64,000 bases of DNA, from assembly GCF_000720725.1 (NCBI RefSeq), contig NZ_JOCQ01000019.1, forward strand, positions 1-64,000, read 5' to 3'. Shown here piece after piece: positions 9,187 through 16,382 of the stretch. Source of the DNA: Streptomyces rimosus subsp. rimosus. GTDB taxonomy: Bacteria; Actinomycetota; Actinomycetes; Streptomycetales; Streptomycetaceae. The notes under the pieces were generated by a model. It made no database searches. It saw only the letters and a list, made by a program, of their open reading frames with translations, and was not told where the DNA came from. The position numbers were made by a program, and so were the translations under genes. Each line of letters opens with the position of its first letter. Positions within the stretch are counted from its first letter, which is position 1.

Positions 9187-9660
9187 GTGCGCTCACTCAC
9201 CGCGACCGCCAGCGCCGCCGCGCTCACCGCGGCCGTGCTGCTGCTGTCCGGCTGCTCGGACCCGCGCGGCCTGCGGGTGGCGGGCCCCGCCGTGTCCCCC
9301 TCGCCGCCGAGCGGTCCGGCCCAGGTCACCGACCCGGTGTACGTCTCCGACGTGGCGCGCCGGCCGCTGCAGCGCCCGGCCTCCTTCGTCCTCAAGGAGT
9401 CGGTCAGCCTGACCGGCCTGCGCTGGCTGCACTGGGGCGAGGCGACGGCCGAGGCCACCGGCGGGCTGAGCGGCGGCTGGTGCCGCCCCGAGTGCGAGCG
9501 GCAGCCGTACCCGGTCAAGGTCACGCTCAGCGGGCTGACCAGGCAGGAGGGACAGGACCGGGTGGCGTTCTACGCGCGCGCCACGCTCGTCTCCGACCGC
9601 CTGGCGCCGGAGAAGGCCGCCGAACTGGGCAGGGTCAGCCTGCACACCCCGGAGTTCTAG
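9187..9660 (+). CDS. Predicted lipoprotein, partner of the following sensor kinase
   Basis: 157-residue protein starting at GTG 9187. Its N-terminal signal peptide ends in the lipobox LLSGC, so it should be lipid-anchored outside the membrane. The mature part contains two cysteines in WCRPECERQ and no enzymatic motif I recognise. It lies only 6 bp upstream of a sensor kinase gene. It may modulate that kinase as CseA does for CseBC in Streptomyces coelicolor, an inference from gene order only. Confidence 0.72.
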   Translation: MRSLTATASAAALTAAVLLLSGCSDPRGLRVAGPAVSPSPPSGPAQVTDPVYVSDVARRPLQRPASFVLKESVSLTGLRWLHWGEATAEATGGLSGGWCRPECERQPYPVKVTLSGLTRQEGQDRVAFYARATLVSDRLAPEKAAELGRVSLHTPEF

Positions 9661-9666
9661 GCCGTC

Positions 9667-11067
9667 ATGGGATTGCGCGCGAAGATCGGCATAGCCATCG
9701 CCGCCACGGCCGCCGTGGTCGCGGTCCTCATCGGCGTGCTCGTACACAACCGGACCGTGGACGCGCAGTTCGACCTGGCGGCCGAATCGATCGACGGGCG
9801 GCTGCAGAGCCTGGTGCAGGACCGGGCGGCCGGTGTGGACAGCGGCCGCGCCATCGTCAACCCGCCAGACCTGCCCGGCCCGCTGAAGGCCGCCGTCCAG
9901 CACGGCAAGCGGGGCGTCTACCTCGAACCGGACGGCCCCAAGCCACACCTGTGGGCCGCCACCGAGCTGGACGGCGACATCATCGCGCTCAAGCGCCCGT
10001 ACGTACGCGAGCAGGGGACCCTGCGCAGCCTGGACCGCGTCCTGTGGATGTCCGGCATCGCGGGCACCGCGCTGGGCTGTGTGGTCGGCCTGCTGGTCGC
10101 CCACCGGCTGGGACGGCGGCTGACCACCTCGGCGGGCACCGCCCAGCGGATCGCCGAGGGCGACCTGACCGCGCGGCTGCCGCTGGGCGGCAAGGACGAG
10201 ATAGCCCAGCTCACCACCGCGGTGAACACCATGGCCGACGCGCTCGCCGCCCGCCTCCAGGCCGAGCGCGACGTGACCGCGAACATCGCCCACGAACTGC
10301 GCACCCCCGTCGCCGGGCTGGTCGCGGCGGCCGGTCTGCTGCCACCCTCGCGGCCCACCGAGCTGGTCCAGGACCGGGCGCAGCACGTACGGGGGCTGAT
10401 GGAGGACGTCCTCGAAGTGGCCCGCCTGGACGCGCGGACCGAGGAGGCCGACACGGAGCTGCGGGCACTGGGGGAGCTGGCGCGGCGGACGGTGGCGGCG
10501 GTTTCCGGCTCGGCGCCGGACCCGGCGTCCGGATCGGCACCCGGCCTGGTGTGCGGTCCGGCGTCCGGCCCGCCCGTGACCGTACGCGTGCTCTCCGACG
10601 CCCTGGTCGAGACCGACCCCCGCCGCGTCGAGCGCATCCTCGTCAACCTCATCAGCAACGCGCTGCGGCACGGCGCCGCCCCGGTGACCGTCGAGGTCGA
10701 GCGCGGCGTCCTGCGCGTCCGCGACAGCGGCCCCGGCTTCCCGGAGACGCTGCTCGCCCACGGCCCGCAGCGGTTCCGTACGGGCGGCGGCTCGGACGGC
10801 CACGGGCTCGGCCTCGGCCTGACCATCGCGTCCGGGCAGGCGCGGGTGCTCGGCGCGCGGCTGACGTTCGCCAACCCGGCGGGCGGCGGCGCCGAGGCGA
10901 CGCTGGATCTGAGCGAGTCGCTGAGTACGGAGGAGGCCGGACGTACGGAAGGGGCCGGGCGTACGGAAGGGGCCGGGCGTACGGAAGGGGCCGGGCGTAC
11001 GGCAGAGGAGACAGGCGGTGATGGCGCCGCACGGGGCCGCGGCCGCACCCCCTCCGACCGTCCCTGA
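9667..11067 (+). CDS. HAMP-containing sensor histidine kinase without adjacent response regulator
   Basis: 466-residue membrane sensor. TM1 spans about residues 5-27, an extracellular domain covers about 28-122, and TM2 about 124-146. A HAMP region and the H-box ANIAHELRTP (phosphoacceptor H209) follow. The ATPase part has NLISNALRHG, DSGPGFPE and GLGLGLTIA. A Pro/Ser/Ala-rich insertion sits inside the catalytic domain (SGSAPDPASG region). The C-terminal tail is built of AGRTEG repeats. No response regulator lies beside it, so its partner must be elsewhere. It is probably co-transcribed with the lipoprotein gene. Confidence 0.88.
   Translation: MGLRAKIGIAIAATAAVVAVLIGVLVHNRTVDAQFDLAAESIDGRLQSLVQDRAAGVDSGRAIVNPPDLPGPLKAAVQHGKRGVYLEPDGPKPHLWAATELDGDIIALKRPYVREQGTLRSLDRVLWMSGIAGTALGCVVGLLVAHRLGRRLTTSAGTAQRIAEGDLTARLPLGGKDEIAQLTTAVNTMADALAARLQAERDVTANIAHELRTPVAGLVAAAGLLPPSRPTELVQDRAQHVRGLMEDVLEVARLDARTEEADTELRALGELARRTVAAVSGSAPDPASGSAPGLVCGPASGPPVTVRVLSDALVETDPRRVERILVNLISNALRHGAAPVTVEVERGVLRVRDSGPGFPETLLAHGPQRFRTGGGSDGHGLGLGLTIASGQARVLGARLTFANPAGGGAEATLDLSESLSTEEAGRTEGAGRTEGAGRTEGAGRTAEETGGDGAARGRGRTPSDRP
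10935..11006 (+). repeat. 18-bp tandem repeat in the kinase 3' end
   Basis: Four 18-bp units start at 10935, 10953, 10971 and 10989, each close to GGCCGGGCGTACGGAAGG. They encode AGRTEG three times and a final AGRTAE variant in the kinase C-terminal tail. Units 2 and 3 are identical, suggesting recent slippage and possible length variation between strains. Confidence 0.9.
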
Positions 11068-11172
11068 CGTGCGCACCGCCCCGCCCGCCCCAAGAGTGGT
11101 GTGAGGACGCCCGTGCCGGGAGAGGCGTCCCGGAGACCGATCCCTTCCGAGCAGACCGCTGGAGTCGCCGTA

Positions 11173-11676
11173 ATGGACGAGAACGTGCTGTTCATGGACC
11201 TCACCCAGGCCGGTGAGGGCGCGGCGCGGCGCGCGCTGGACGCGCTGCGCCACGAGGACGCGGAGCACCGGATCGTGCTGCGCGAGGCCACGGTGATCGC
11301 CCGGGACGGCGAGGGCGACCTCTCCTTCCCCGACAGCGAGGACCACACGGGCACCGCGCGCGGCTTCGCCGTCGGCGGCCTGGTCGGCGGTCTCGTCGGC
11401 CTGCTGGGCGGTCCGCTCGGCGTCATGGTGGGCCTCGGCGCCGGCGGCCTGGTCGGCGGCGCCCACGACGCCCGCCGGGCCAGCGCGGGCAACGCGGCCG
11501 TCGACATCCTGGCGGCGGAGATCCCGCCGGGCAGCACCGTCCTGCTCGCCGAGATCTCCGAACCGTCCAGGGGCCCGGTCGACGCCGCACTGGCCGACAT
11601 CGGCGGCGAGGCCGTCCGCTATCCGGCCGTCGAGGTCCGCAAGCATGTGGAGGGGGCGATCGCGGAGGGCCGCTGA
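11173..11676 (+). CDS. DUF1269-like glycine-zipper protein
   Basis: 167-residue protein beginning MDENVLFMDLTQAGEG at ATG 11173. An in-frame start at 11101 exists but adds a non-conserved leader. The middle holds a glycine-rich hydrophobic segment (GGLVGGLVGLLGGPLGVMVG), typical of DUF1269 membrane-associated proteins. This is flanked by alpha/beta regions whose N-terminal half resembles regulators of ion channels. Function is unknown. It follows the kinase gene by about 105 bp on the same strand, so co-expression is possible. Confidence 0.7.
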   Translation: MDENVLFMDLTQAGEGAARRALDALRHEDAEHRIVLREATVIARDGEGDLSFPDSEDHTGTARGFAVGGLVGGLVGLLGGPLGVMVGLGAGGLVGGAHDARRASAGNAAVDILAAEIPPGSTVLLAEISEPSRGPVDAALADIGGEAVRYPAVEVRKHVEGAIAEGR

Positions 11677-11735
11677 GGGCGCGTACGGCCGCTACGGCCG
11701 CGGCTCCCTACACCCCCGCACCCGTCTCCGGCCTC

Positions 11736-12314
11736 CTACACCCCCGCACCGCTCCCGGCCCCGCGAACGCCCGCACTGGTACCCGTAGCCGTACCGGCAC
11801 CCGTACCCGTAGCCGTACCGCTTCCCGCCTCAACCCCCGCCGCCACCAGCGCCTTCCCCATGCACCGGCTGTCCTCGTACGTCCGGTACAGGCCGAACTT
11901 CGGCACCGGCCGGTAGCCGCAGGACGCGTACAGCGCCAGGGCCTCGGGCTGCTTGGTGCCGGTCTCCAGCACCATCCGGGTGCGGCCCGCCGCGCGGGCG
12001 TCCGCCTCCAGGGCCGCCAGGATGCGGCGGGCCAGCCCGCGTCCGCGGGCCTCCTCGATCACGAACATCCGCTTGATCTCGGCGTCCCCGTCCGCGTACC
12101 CCTCCGGATTGGCGTCCTGGGAGCGCCAGCCGCCGGTGGCCAGCGGGCGGCCGTCCTCGTACGCGAGCAGGTACGTGCCGTGCGGCGGCCGGAACATCGC
12201 CGGGTCGAGCGGGGTCATGTCGCCCTCGCCGTACCGCTGCGCGTACTCGCGCTGCACCAGCCGGTCGAGGGCGACGGCGTCGGCGTGGTCATAGGGGACG
12301 GGACGGATCTCCAT
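11736..12314 (-). CDS. GNAT-family N-acetyltransferase
   Basis: 192-residue GNAT enzyme starting MEIRPVPYDHADAVALD. The acetyl-CoA signature is VIEEARGRGLARRILAALE, followed by LETGTKQPEALALYASCGY, the usual motif B region. It probably acetylates a small molecule or peptide amine; the substrate is unknown. The C-terminal 30 residues are a low-complexity Thr/Gly/Ala tail (TATGTGAG repeats) outside the fold. The start at 12314 is preferred because sequence upstream of it lies in the repeat-containing intergenic region. Confidence 0.82.
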   Translation of the reverse strand: MEIRPVPYDHADAVALDRLVQREYAQRYGEGDMTPLDPAMFRPPHGTYLLAYEDGRPLATGGWRSQDANPEGYADGDAEIKRMFVIEEARGRGLARRILAALEADARAAGRTRMVLETGTKQPEALALYASCGYRPVPKFGLYRTYEDSRCMGKALVAAGVEAGSGTATGTGAGTATGTSAGVRGAGSGAGV

Positions 12315-12371
12315 CCGCCGAATCGTACGGATGTCCGGCCGCCGGGGCGAGAGTCCCAGATGAGAGGGGGG

Positions 12372-12473
12372 CCGGACACCGACCACCACCCCCGTCGCTC
12401 CTCTCCCGGACACCGACCACCACCCCCGTCGCTCCTCTCCCGGACACCGCCGGCCACCACCACCGCTCCTCTA
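12372..12473 (+). repeat. Three 34-bp tandem repeats between acetyltransferase and secreted protein genes
   Basis: Units start at 12372, 12406 and 12440. Each runs CCGGACACCG, then a CCACC-rich stretch, then CGCTCCTCTC or a variant. The first two are nearly identical and the third has drifted. They occupy the roughly 308-bp gap (12315-12622) that should also contain promoters for the divergent genes. Otherwise I see nothing in this gap. Confidence 0.85.
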
Positions 12474-12622
12474 CCGGACTCCGTCCCCGCCCTCCCGTTG
12501 CATACGGCGGTTCGGCGGAGCCAAAGCACCCGATGGGGGTGTGTCGGTACGGAATCGGACAGACCGGGCCGGGGGCGGGGAACGGCTGCTGCGCCACTGA
12601 CGCTGAACCGAAGGAGAAAGCC

Positions 12623-12943
12623 ATGCGTCTGCGTCCTGTGCTGGCCACCGCCGCCGCCGTACTCTCGCTGTCCGCCACCGGCCTGACCGGAGCCGCCCTC
12701 GCGGCCGAACCCGCGCCGCCGGTCACCTTCGGCAACACCACGGGCAACGACGGCACGAACGGCGAGAACCGCGGTGACCTCGACTACCCCGGCACGATCG
12801 GGTGGGGCCACAAGCCGTACCAGTTGCTCGGCGACCGTGACGGCAGGTACGTGATCACCGCGGTGAACAAGACCGGCACCGACCGGCTGCCGACCTGCTA
12901 CCGCGACTTGTACGCGACCCCGTCCTCCTCGATCTGTCACTGA
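12623..12943 (+). CDS. Small secreted protein of unknown function
   Basis: 106-residue protein starting at ATG 12623 after a strong AAGGAG site. It has a clear Sec signal peptide (about residues 1-27, ending GAALAAEP). The mature 80 residues contain GNTTGNDGTNGENRGD and two cysteines near the C-terminus (PTCYRDL, SSICH) that could form a disulfide. I recognise no family. It is followed directly by the 17-bp repeat array, whose first unit includes its last codons and stop. Confidence 0.7.
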   Translation: MRLRPVLATAAAVLSLSATGLTGAALAAEPAPPVTFGNTTGNDGTNGENRGDLDYPGTIGWGHKPYQLLGDRDGRYVITAVNKTGTDRLPTCYRDLYATPSSSICH

Positions 12944-13020
12944 CGGCGATTCGTCACTGACAGCGGTCTGTCATTGACAGGGATCCGCCACTGACGGCGA
13001 TCCGTCACTGACGGCCGGGG
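12936..13020 (+). repeat. Five tandem 17-bp repeats carrying a GTCA-C-TGAC palindrome
   Basis: Units start at 12936, 12953, 12970, 12987 and 13004, an exact 17-bp period. Each begins GTCACTGAC or a one-base variant, followed by GGCGATCC or similar. GTCACTGAC is a 9-bp inverted repeat with a single central base. The array begins inside the last codons of the secreted protein gene and ends about 127 bp before the exonuclease III start. Confidence 0.9.
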
Positions 13021-13147
13021 ACGGCTCACCGGGTGCCCGGCGCTCACCGCGCCGGGCACCCGCGCGCGTAGCGCCGAATCGTCCGGCTCCCCTGCCATCG
13101 CGTAGGCTGCCCTGCTGCCGCCGGCGCGATGAGGGAGCGAGCAAGTA

Positions 13148-13951
13148 GTGCTGACTGTGACAACCGTGAACGTGAACGGCCTGCGCGCCGCGGCCAAGAA
13201 GGGCTTCCTGCCGTGGCTGGCGGAGACGGACGCCGACGTGATCTGCCTCCAGGAGGTCCGCGCGGAGCCGGACCAGCTTCCCGCCGAGGCTCGCGAGCCC
13301 GAGGGCTGGCACACGGTGCACGCGCCCGCGGCGGCCAAGGGCCGGGCCGGCGTCTCCCTCTACACGCGCCGCGAGCCCGAGCGCGTACAGGTCGGCTTTG
13401 GGTCCGCGGAGTTCGACACCAGCGGCCGGTACGTCGAGGCCGACCTGCCCGGCGTGACCGTCGCCAGCCTCTACCTCCCGTCCGGCGACGTGGGCACCGA
13501 CCGGCAGGACGAGAAGGAACGCTTCATGGCCGAGTTCCTGCCGTACCTCGCCGCGCTGCGCGAGCGGGCCGCCGCGTCCGGCCGTGAGGTCCTGGTGTGC
13601 GGCGACTGGAACATCGCCCACCAGGAGGCTGACTTGAAGAACTGGAAGGCCAACCAGAAGAAGGCCGGTTTCCTCCCGGAGGAGCGCGCCTGGCTGACCC
13701 GCGTCCTCGACGGCCAGGACGGCGGCTACGTGGACGTGGTCCGCGCCCTGCACCCGGAGACCGAGGGCCCGTACTCCTGGTGGTCCTACCGGGGCCGCGC
13801 CTTCGACAACGACGCGGGGTGGCGCATCGACTACCAGATGGCCACTCCCGGCCTGGCCGCCCGCGCGGTCAAGGGCTTCGTGGAGCGCGCGGCCTCGTAC
13901 GACACCCGGTGGTCGGATCACGCGCCGGTGACGGTTGTCTACGGGCTTTAG
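13148..13951 (+). CDS. xth: Exodeoxyribonuclease III
   Basis: 267-residue AP endonuclease/3'-5' exonuclease of the ExoIII family, acting in base excision repair. Start is GTG 13148 (MLTVTTVNVNGLRAA). Catalytic features are N8 and N10 in the NVNGLR segment, metal ligand E36 in ICLQEVRA, D153 and N155 in GDWNIAH, and the C-terminal D257-H258 in RWSDHAPV. The length is normal. The 3' end (13904-13943) is repeated 474 bp downstream, suggesting an insertion that replaced the original gene end. Confidence 0.93.
   Translation: MLTVTTVNVNGLRAAAKKGFLPWLAETDADVICLQEVRAEPDQLPAEAREPEGWHTVHAPAAAKGRAGVSLYTRREPERVQVGFGSAEFDTSGRYVEADLPGVTVASLYLPSGDVGTDRQDEKERFMAEFLPYLAALRERAAASGREVLVCGDWNIAHQEADLKNWKANQKKAGFLPEERAWLTRVLDGQDGGYVDVVRALHPETEGPYSWWSYRGRAFDNDAGWRIDYQMATPGLAARAVKGFVERAASYDTRWSDHAPVTVVYGL
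13904..13943 (+). repeat. 40-bp direct repeat, upstream copy (xth 3' end)
   Basis: This segment encodes TRWSDHAPVTVVY at the end of exonuclease III. It matches 14378-14417 at 38 of 40 positions (differences at repeat positions 6 and 19). The two copies bracket the DUF6247-like gene. Confidence 0.9.
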
Positions 13952-13991
13952 TCCGGCACCAAGAAGCGCAGGCGGGCGGGGGAGGGGCGCA

Positions 13992-14339
13992 ATGACCACA
14001 TCTGCTGTGGGCGAGCCCGGCATTCCGCCCATGCCGGAGAGGAGCCCGAAGGCCCTCCGCGAAGCCATCGCCCAGCACGCTCCCGAGCTGCTGCCCGATT
14101 TCGACGCGCACTGGAAGCGGTACGTCGCCGACGCGTACGACATCGGCACCGTGCCCGCCTTCATGGCCCGGTGGTGGGGCGAGTACGCAATCGCCCGCGA
14201 CCCGCAGCTCGACGCCCACGTCACCGGCCTCGAACACCGCGCCGCCCATGAGTGCGCCGACCCTGCCGCAGCCAAGGCACTCCTCGAAGAAGCGTCCAAC
14301 ATCCGCCACCTGGCAGCCCGCACGGAGCCCGGCCAGTGA
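13992..14339 (+). CDS. DUF6247-like small protein
   Basis: 115-residue protein starting at ATG 13992 behind GGAGGGG. The core RSPKALREAIAQHAPELLPD, the FDAHWKRYVADAYD segment and PAFMARWWGEYAIARDP resembles the actinobacterial DUF6247 family, whose members often lie next to toxin-like genes. I see no toxin partner here. The gene sits between two 40-bp direct repeats at the end of xth. It may therefore have arrived as a small cassette. Function is unknown; an antitoxin-like role is only a guess. Confidence 0.65.
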   Translation: MTTSAVGEPGIPPMPERSPKALREAIAQHAPELLPDFDAHWKRYVADAYDIGTVPAFMARWWGEYAIARDPQLDAHVTGLEHRAAHECADPAAAKALLEEASNIRHLAARTEPGQ

Positions 14340-14377
14340 TCAACGGGTTCATGGGGCCTGGGACCGCCTTGGCAGGA

Positions 14378-14417
14378 ACCCGCTGGTCGGATCACCCGCC
14401 GGTGACGGTTGTCTACG
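14378..14417 (+). repeat. 40-bp direct repeat, downstream copy (orphan xth tail)
   Basis: This copy sits in non-coding DNA. Read in the right frame it encodes TRWSDHPPVTVVYDHG followed by a stop. That looks like the displaced original C-terminus of exonuclease III. Confidence 0.88.
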
Positions 14418-14482
14418 ATCATGGCTGACGCCGCCTGAGCCGCACGGGGCCGGGCGCGACCGACCACAGGAGTGGAACACCG

Positions 14483-15724
14483 CTGAACCTTCAGCCGCCC
14501 CACCAGCCGGCCCACCAGCCGATCCATCACTGGCCGCCCGGCCTCACCCGTACCGACATACCGGCATACGCGCTGGTCAACACGGATGACGATGCCGCTT
14601 GGGGAGTCTGCGCCGACGTCACCGGCCTGTACGTCGACCCGCCCCGCCGCTCGTACGAACTCCTCGGCTGCGTCCCGGCCGGGCCACTCCTCGACGCGAT
14701 GCGGGCCGTACCCGGTAAAGGCACTGGCACCGGCACCGGGGCCGACCGGCTCGGCGACATCTGGCTGCGGCCCGAGGCGGACGACCGATGTCCCGAAGGG
14801 TCCGAGCGGCTGGACGCGTGGCGCCTGGTCGACGTACGCGTCACCGGGTGCCGCCGCGACCCCGCCGACGCCGCACGCTGGGACATCACCATCGACGGCG
14901 TCGAGGACTTCTACGGGGAACCGGACGACCCGTACCTCGAAGCGGGCGTGCGCCTGCACGACGGACGCAGCCGGCTCGGCCACTGCCGGGACCTCTCGAT
15001 CATCCTCCCGCCGGACGACGAACCGTCCGGCCCACCCTTCCAACTCCTCGGCTGCGCCCCGAGTGAAGCGCTCAGCGCCGCCCTGGCGACCGGCACCCGC
15101 CGCTCGCTACGCCTGGACGAAGCCGAACTCCAGATCCTCGACCACACCGGCGCGAGGCTGAGCGACCGTCTGATATCCGCCCCCGAGATATCCGGCTGGC
15201 GCCCGTCCCCCCTCGGTGACGGCCTGCTCGACATCGACCTCACCCAGGGCCCCTACCCGCAGATCCCCGTCTGGGCCCGCCCCGTCTGGAACCGGTGGCT
15301 GACCGACCCGCCCACCGAGCCCAACCTCTGGGCGGCCCACCCTGCTCGCGAACGTGAGCAGTGGTTCGACATCGCCCGAGTACGGGGCTGCCGTCGAATC
15401 CACCACACCCCGGACCGCCCGGCCGGCCGCGTCTACGACCTCGACGGCCGCTACATCACCGACGACATCGGCCTGTACTGCGCCCTCGGCGAAGCGATCA
15501 ACGGCCCCGGCGGCTACTTCGGGGGCTGCCTCAACGCCCTGGCCGACTGCCTCAGCGGCCGATTCGGCGCCACCACGCCGTTCACCCTCCATTGGCACCA
15601 CGCGGACGTGGCCCGCCGCAATGTGAGTCACTGCCTCGCACCCGACGGCACGGCGTACAGCCTCTTCGACGAGGTGATCGCCCTATTGGAGGAGAGGCGG
15701 GTGGAGGTCGTACTGCACGAATAG
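14483..15724 (+). CDS. Barstar-family protein (probable ribonuclease inhibitor)
   Basis: Intracellular protein whose C-terminal 90 residues form a barstar domain: VYDLDGRYITDDIGLYCALG, then GEAINGPGGYFGGCLNALAD, WHHADVARRN, and EERRVEVVLHE. Barstar inhibits barnase-type RNases. The N-terminal 240 residues contain two related segments ending in LLGCVPAG and LLGCAPSE. The first ATG in frame (14699) would cut the N-terminal PAYALVNTDD...WGVCADV segment. The frame is open to 14429, and a CTG at 14483 lies 8 nt after AGGAGTGG. I therefore propose this rare CTG start. No barnase-like gene is nearby, so it may give immunity to an external toxin. Confidence 0.75.
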   Translation: MNLQPPHQPAHQPIHHWPPGLTRTDIPAYALVNTDDDAAWGVCADVTGLYVDPPRRSYELLGCVPAGPLLDAMRAVPGKGTGTGTGADRLGDIWLRPEADDRCPEGSERLDAWRLVDVRVTGCRRDPADAARWDITIDGVEDFYGEPDDPYLEAGVRLHDGRSRLGHCRDLSIILPPDDEPSGPPFQLLGCAPSEALSAALATGTRRSLRLDEAELQILDHTGARLSDRLISAPEISGWRPSPLGDGLLDIDLTQGPYPQIPVWARPVWNRWLTDPPTEPNLWAAHPAREREQWFDIARVRGCRRIHHTPDRPAGRVYDLDGRYITDDIGLYCALGEAINGPGGYFGGCLNALADCLSGRFGATTPFTLHWHHADVARRNVSHCLAPDGTAYSLFDEVIALLEERRVEVVLHE

Positions 15725-15772
15725 TGCGGGCATTTGGAGCTAAGCGGCGATTTGAGTGGCGTCCGGGAGCGC

Positions 15773-15811
15773 TGATCACTTCGGATACAGTGATCAACTG
15801 TTGTTGATCAC
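15773..15811. promoter_or_regulatory. Overlapping TGATCA palindromes and putative promoter
   Basis: Two perfect inverted repeats overlap: TGATCACT-N8-AGTGATCA (15773-15796) and GTGATCAAC-N4-GTTGATCAC (15790-15811). A candidate -35 TTGATC (15804-15809) overlaps the second palindrome. It is followed after 17 bp by TATCCG. A third inverted repeat, CCGACGG-N10-CCGTCGG, spans 15813-15836. The arrangement suggests repression of the downstream secreted-protein gene. Confidence 0.65.
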
Positions 15812-15852
15812 GCCGACGGAGTTCCATATCCGTCGGCAGAACGGGGAGTTCC

Positions 15853-16134
15853 ATGCGTCGACGTATCACCAGCCTTGCCGTGTCCACCGCCCTCGCGGGC
15901 GGCGTCCTGTTCGCGGCCGTCCCCGCGCAGACCGCCTTCGCCGGCCAGGTGACCTGCCACATCTCGCAGATGGCCGAGCAGGTCAACCAGCACAAGTCCA
16001 AGGCCGCGAAGCTGGACCGGAGCGGCCACCACAAGGCGGCCGACAAGGAGCGCGCGAAGGCGCGTGCCATCGAGAAGCGGATCGCGCAGTGCCAGGACTC
16101 CGAGAAGCACAACTCGGGCCACTTCGGCGGCTGA
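15853..16134 (+). CDS. Small secreted lysine-rich helical protein
   Basis: 93-residue protein with a Sec signal peptide (MRRRITSLAVSTALAGGVLF, cleavage near AFAGQ). The mature 63 residues are highly charged and predicted helical (QHKSKAAKLDRSGHHKAADK), with two cysteines (VTCHIS, AQCQDS) that could pair. I recognise no family. It follows an unusually palindromic promoter and is closed by a strong terminator, indicating a single-gene transcript. Confidence 0.72.
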   Translation: MRRRITSLAVSTALAGGVLFAAVPAQTAFAGQVTCHISQMAEQVNQHKSKAAKLDRSGHHKAADKERAKARAIEKRIAQCQDSEKHNSGHFGG

Positions 16135-16152
16135 TGCCCCGGAAATGAATGA

Positions 16153-16190
16153 GTCCCCGACCGGCGGCCGTCGCCGGTCGGGGACTTTTT
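16153..16190 (+). terminator. Rho-independent terminator of the small secreted protein gene
   Basis: A perfect 14-bp stem (GTCCCCGACCGGCG pairing with CGCCGGTCGGGGAC), loop GCCGT, and five T residues (16186-16190) lie 18 bp after the stop codon. The 190 bp between here and the LuxR-type gene end (16383) show nothing else recognisable. Confidence 0.95.
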
Positions 16191-16382
16191 CGTGTTCCTG
16201 GAGGCACCGACGCCCCATCGGCGGTCGCCGACGGCGGCTGTGGCGGTACCGCCCACCTATGGCAAGAGGCACAAGAGGCAACAGGGCCTGGGCCTGCCCC
16301 CCTCCGGGCCGCACCCAGTCGGCCCGGTACCGCCACGTCTTCCAGCAACTTCACCGAACCGCTTGGTGCACAGGCCGCATCA

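Noticed and set aside
13992..15724. Toxin-antitoxin pair made of DUF6247 and barstar-family proteins
   Set aside because: Neither protein is a toxin. Both resemble immunity or antitoxin-type proteins, and no nuclease lies between or beside them.
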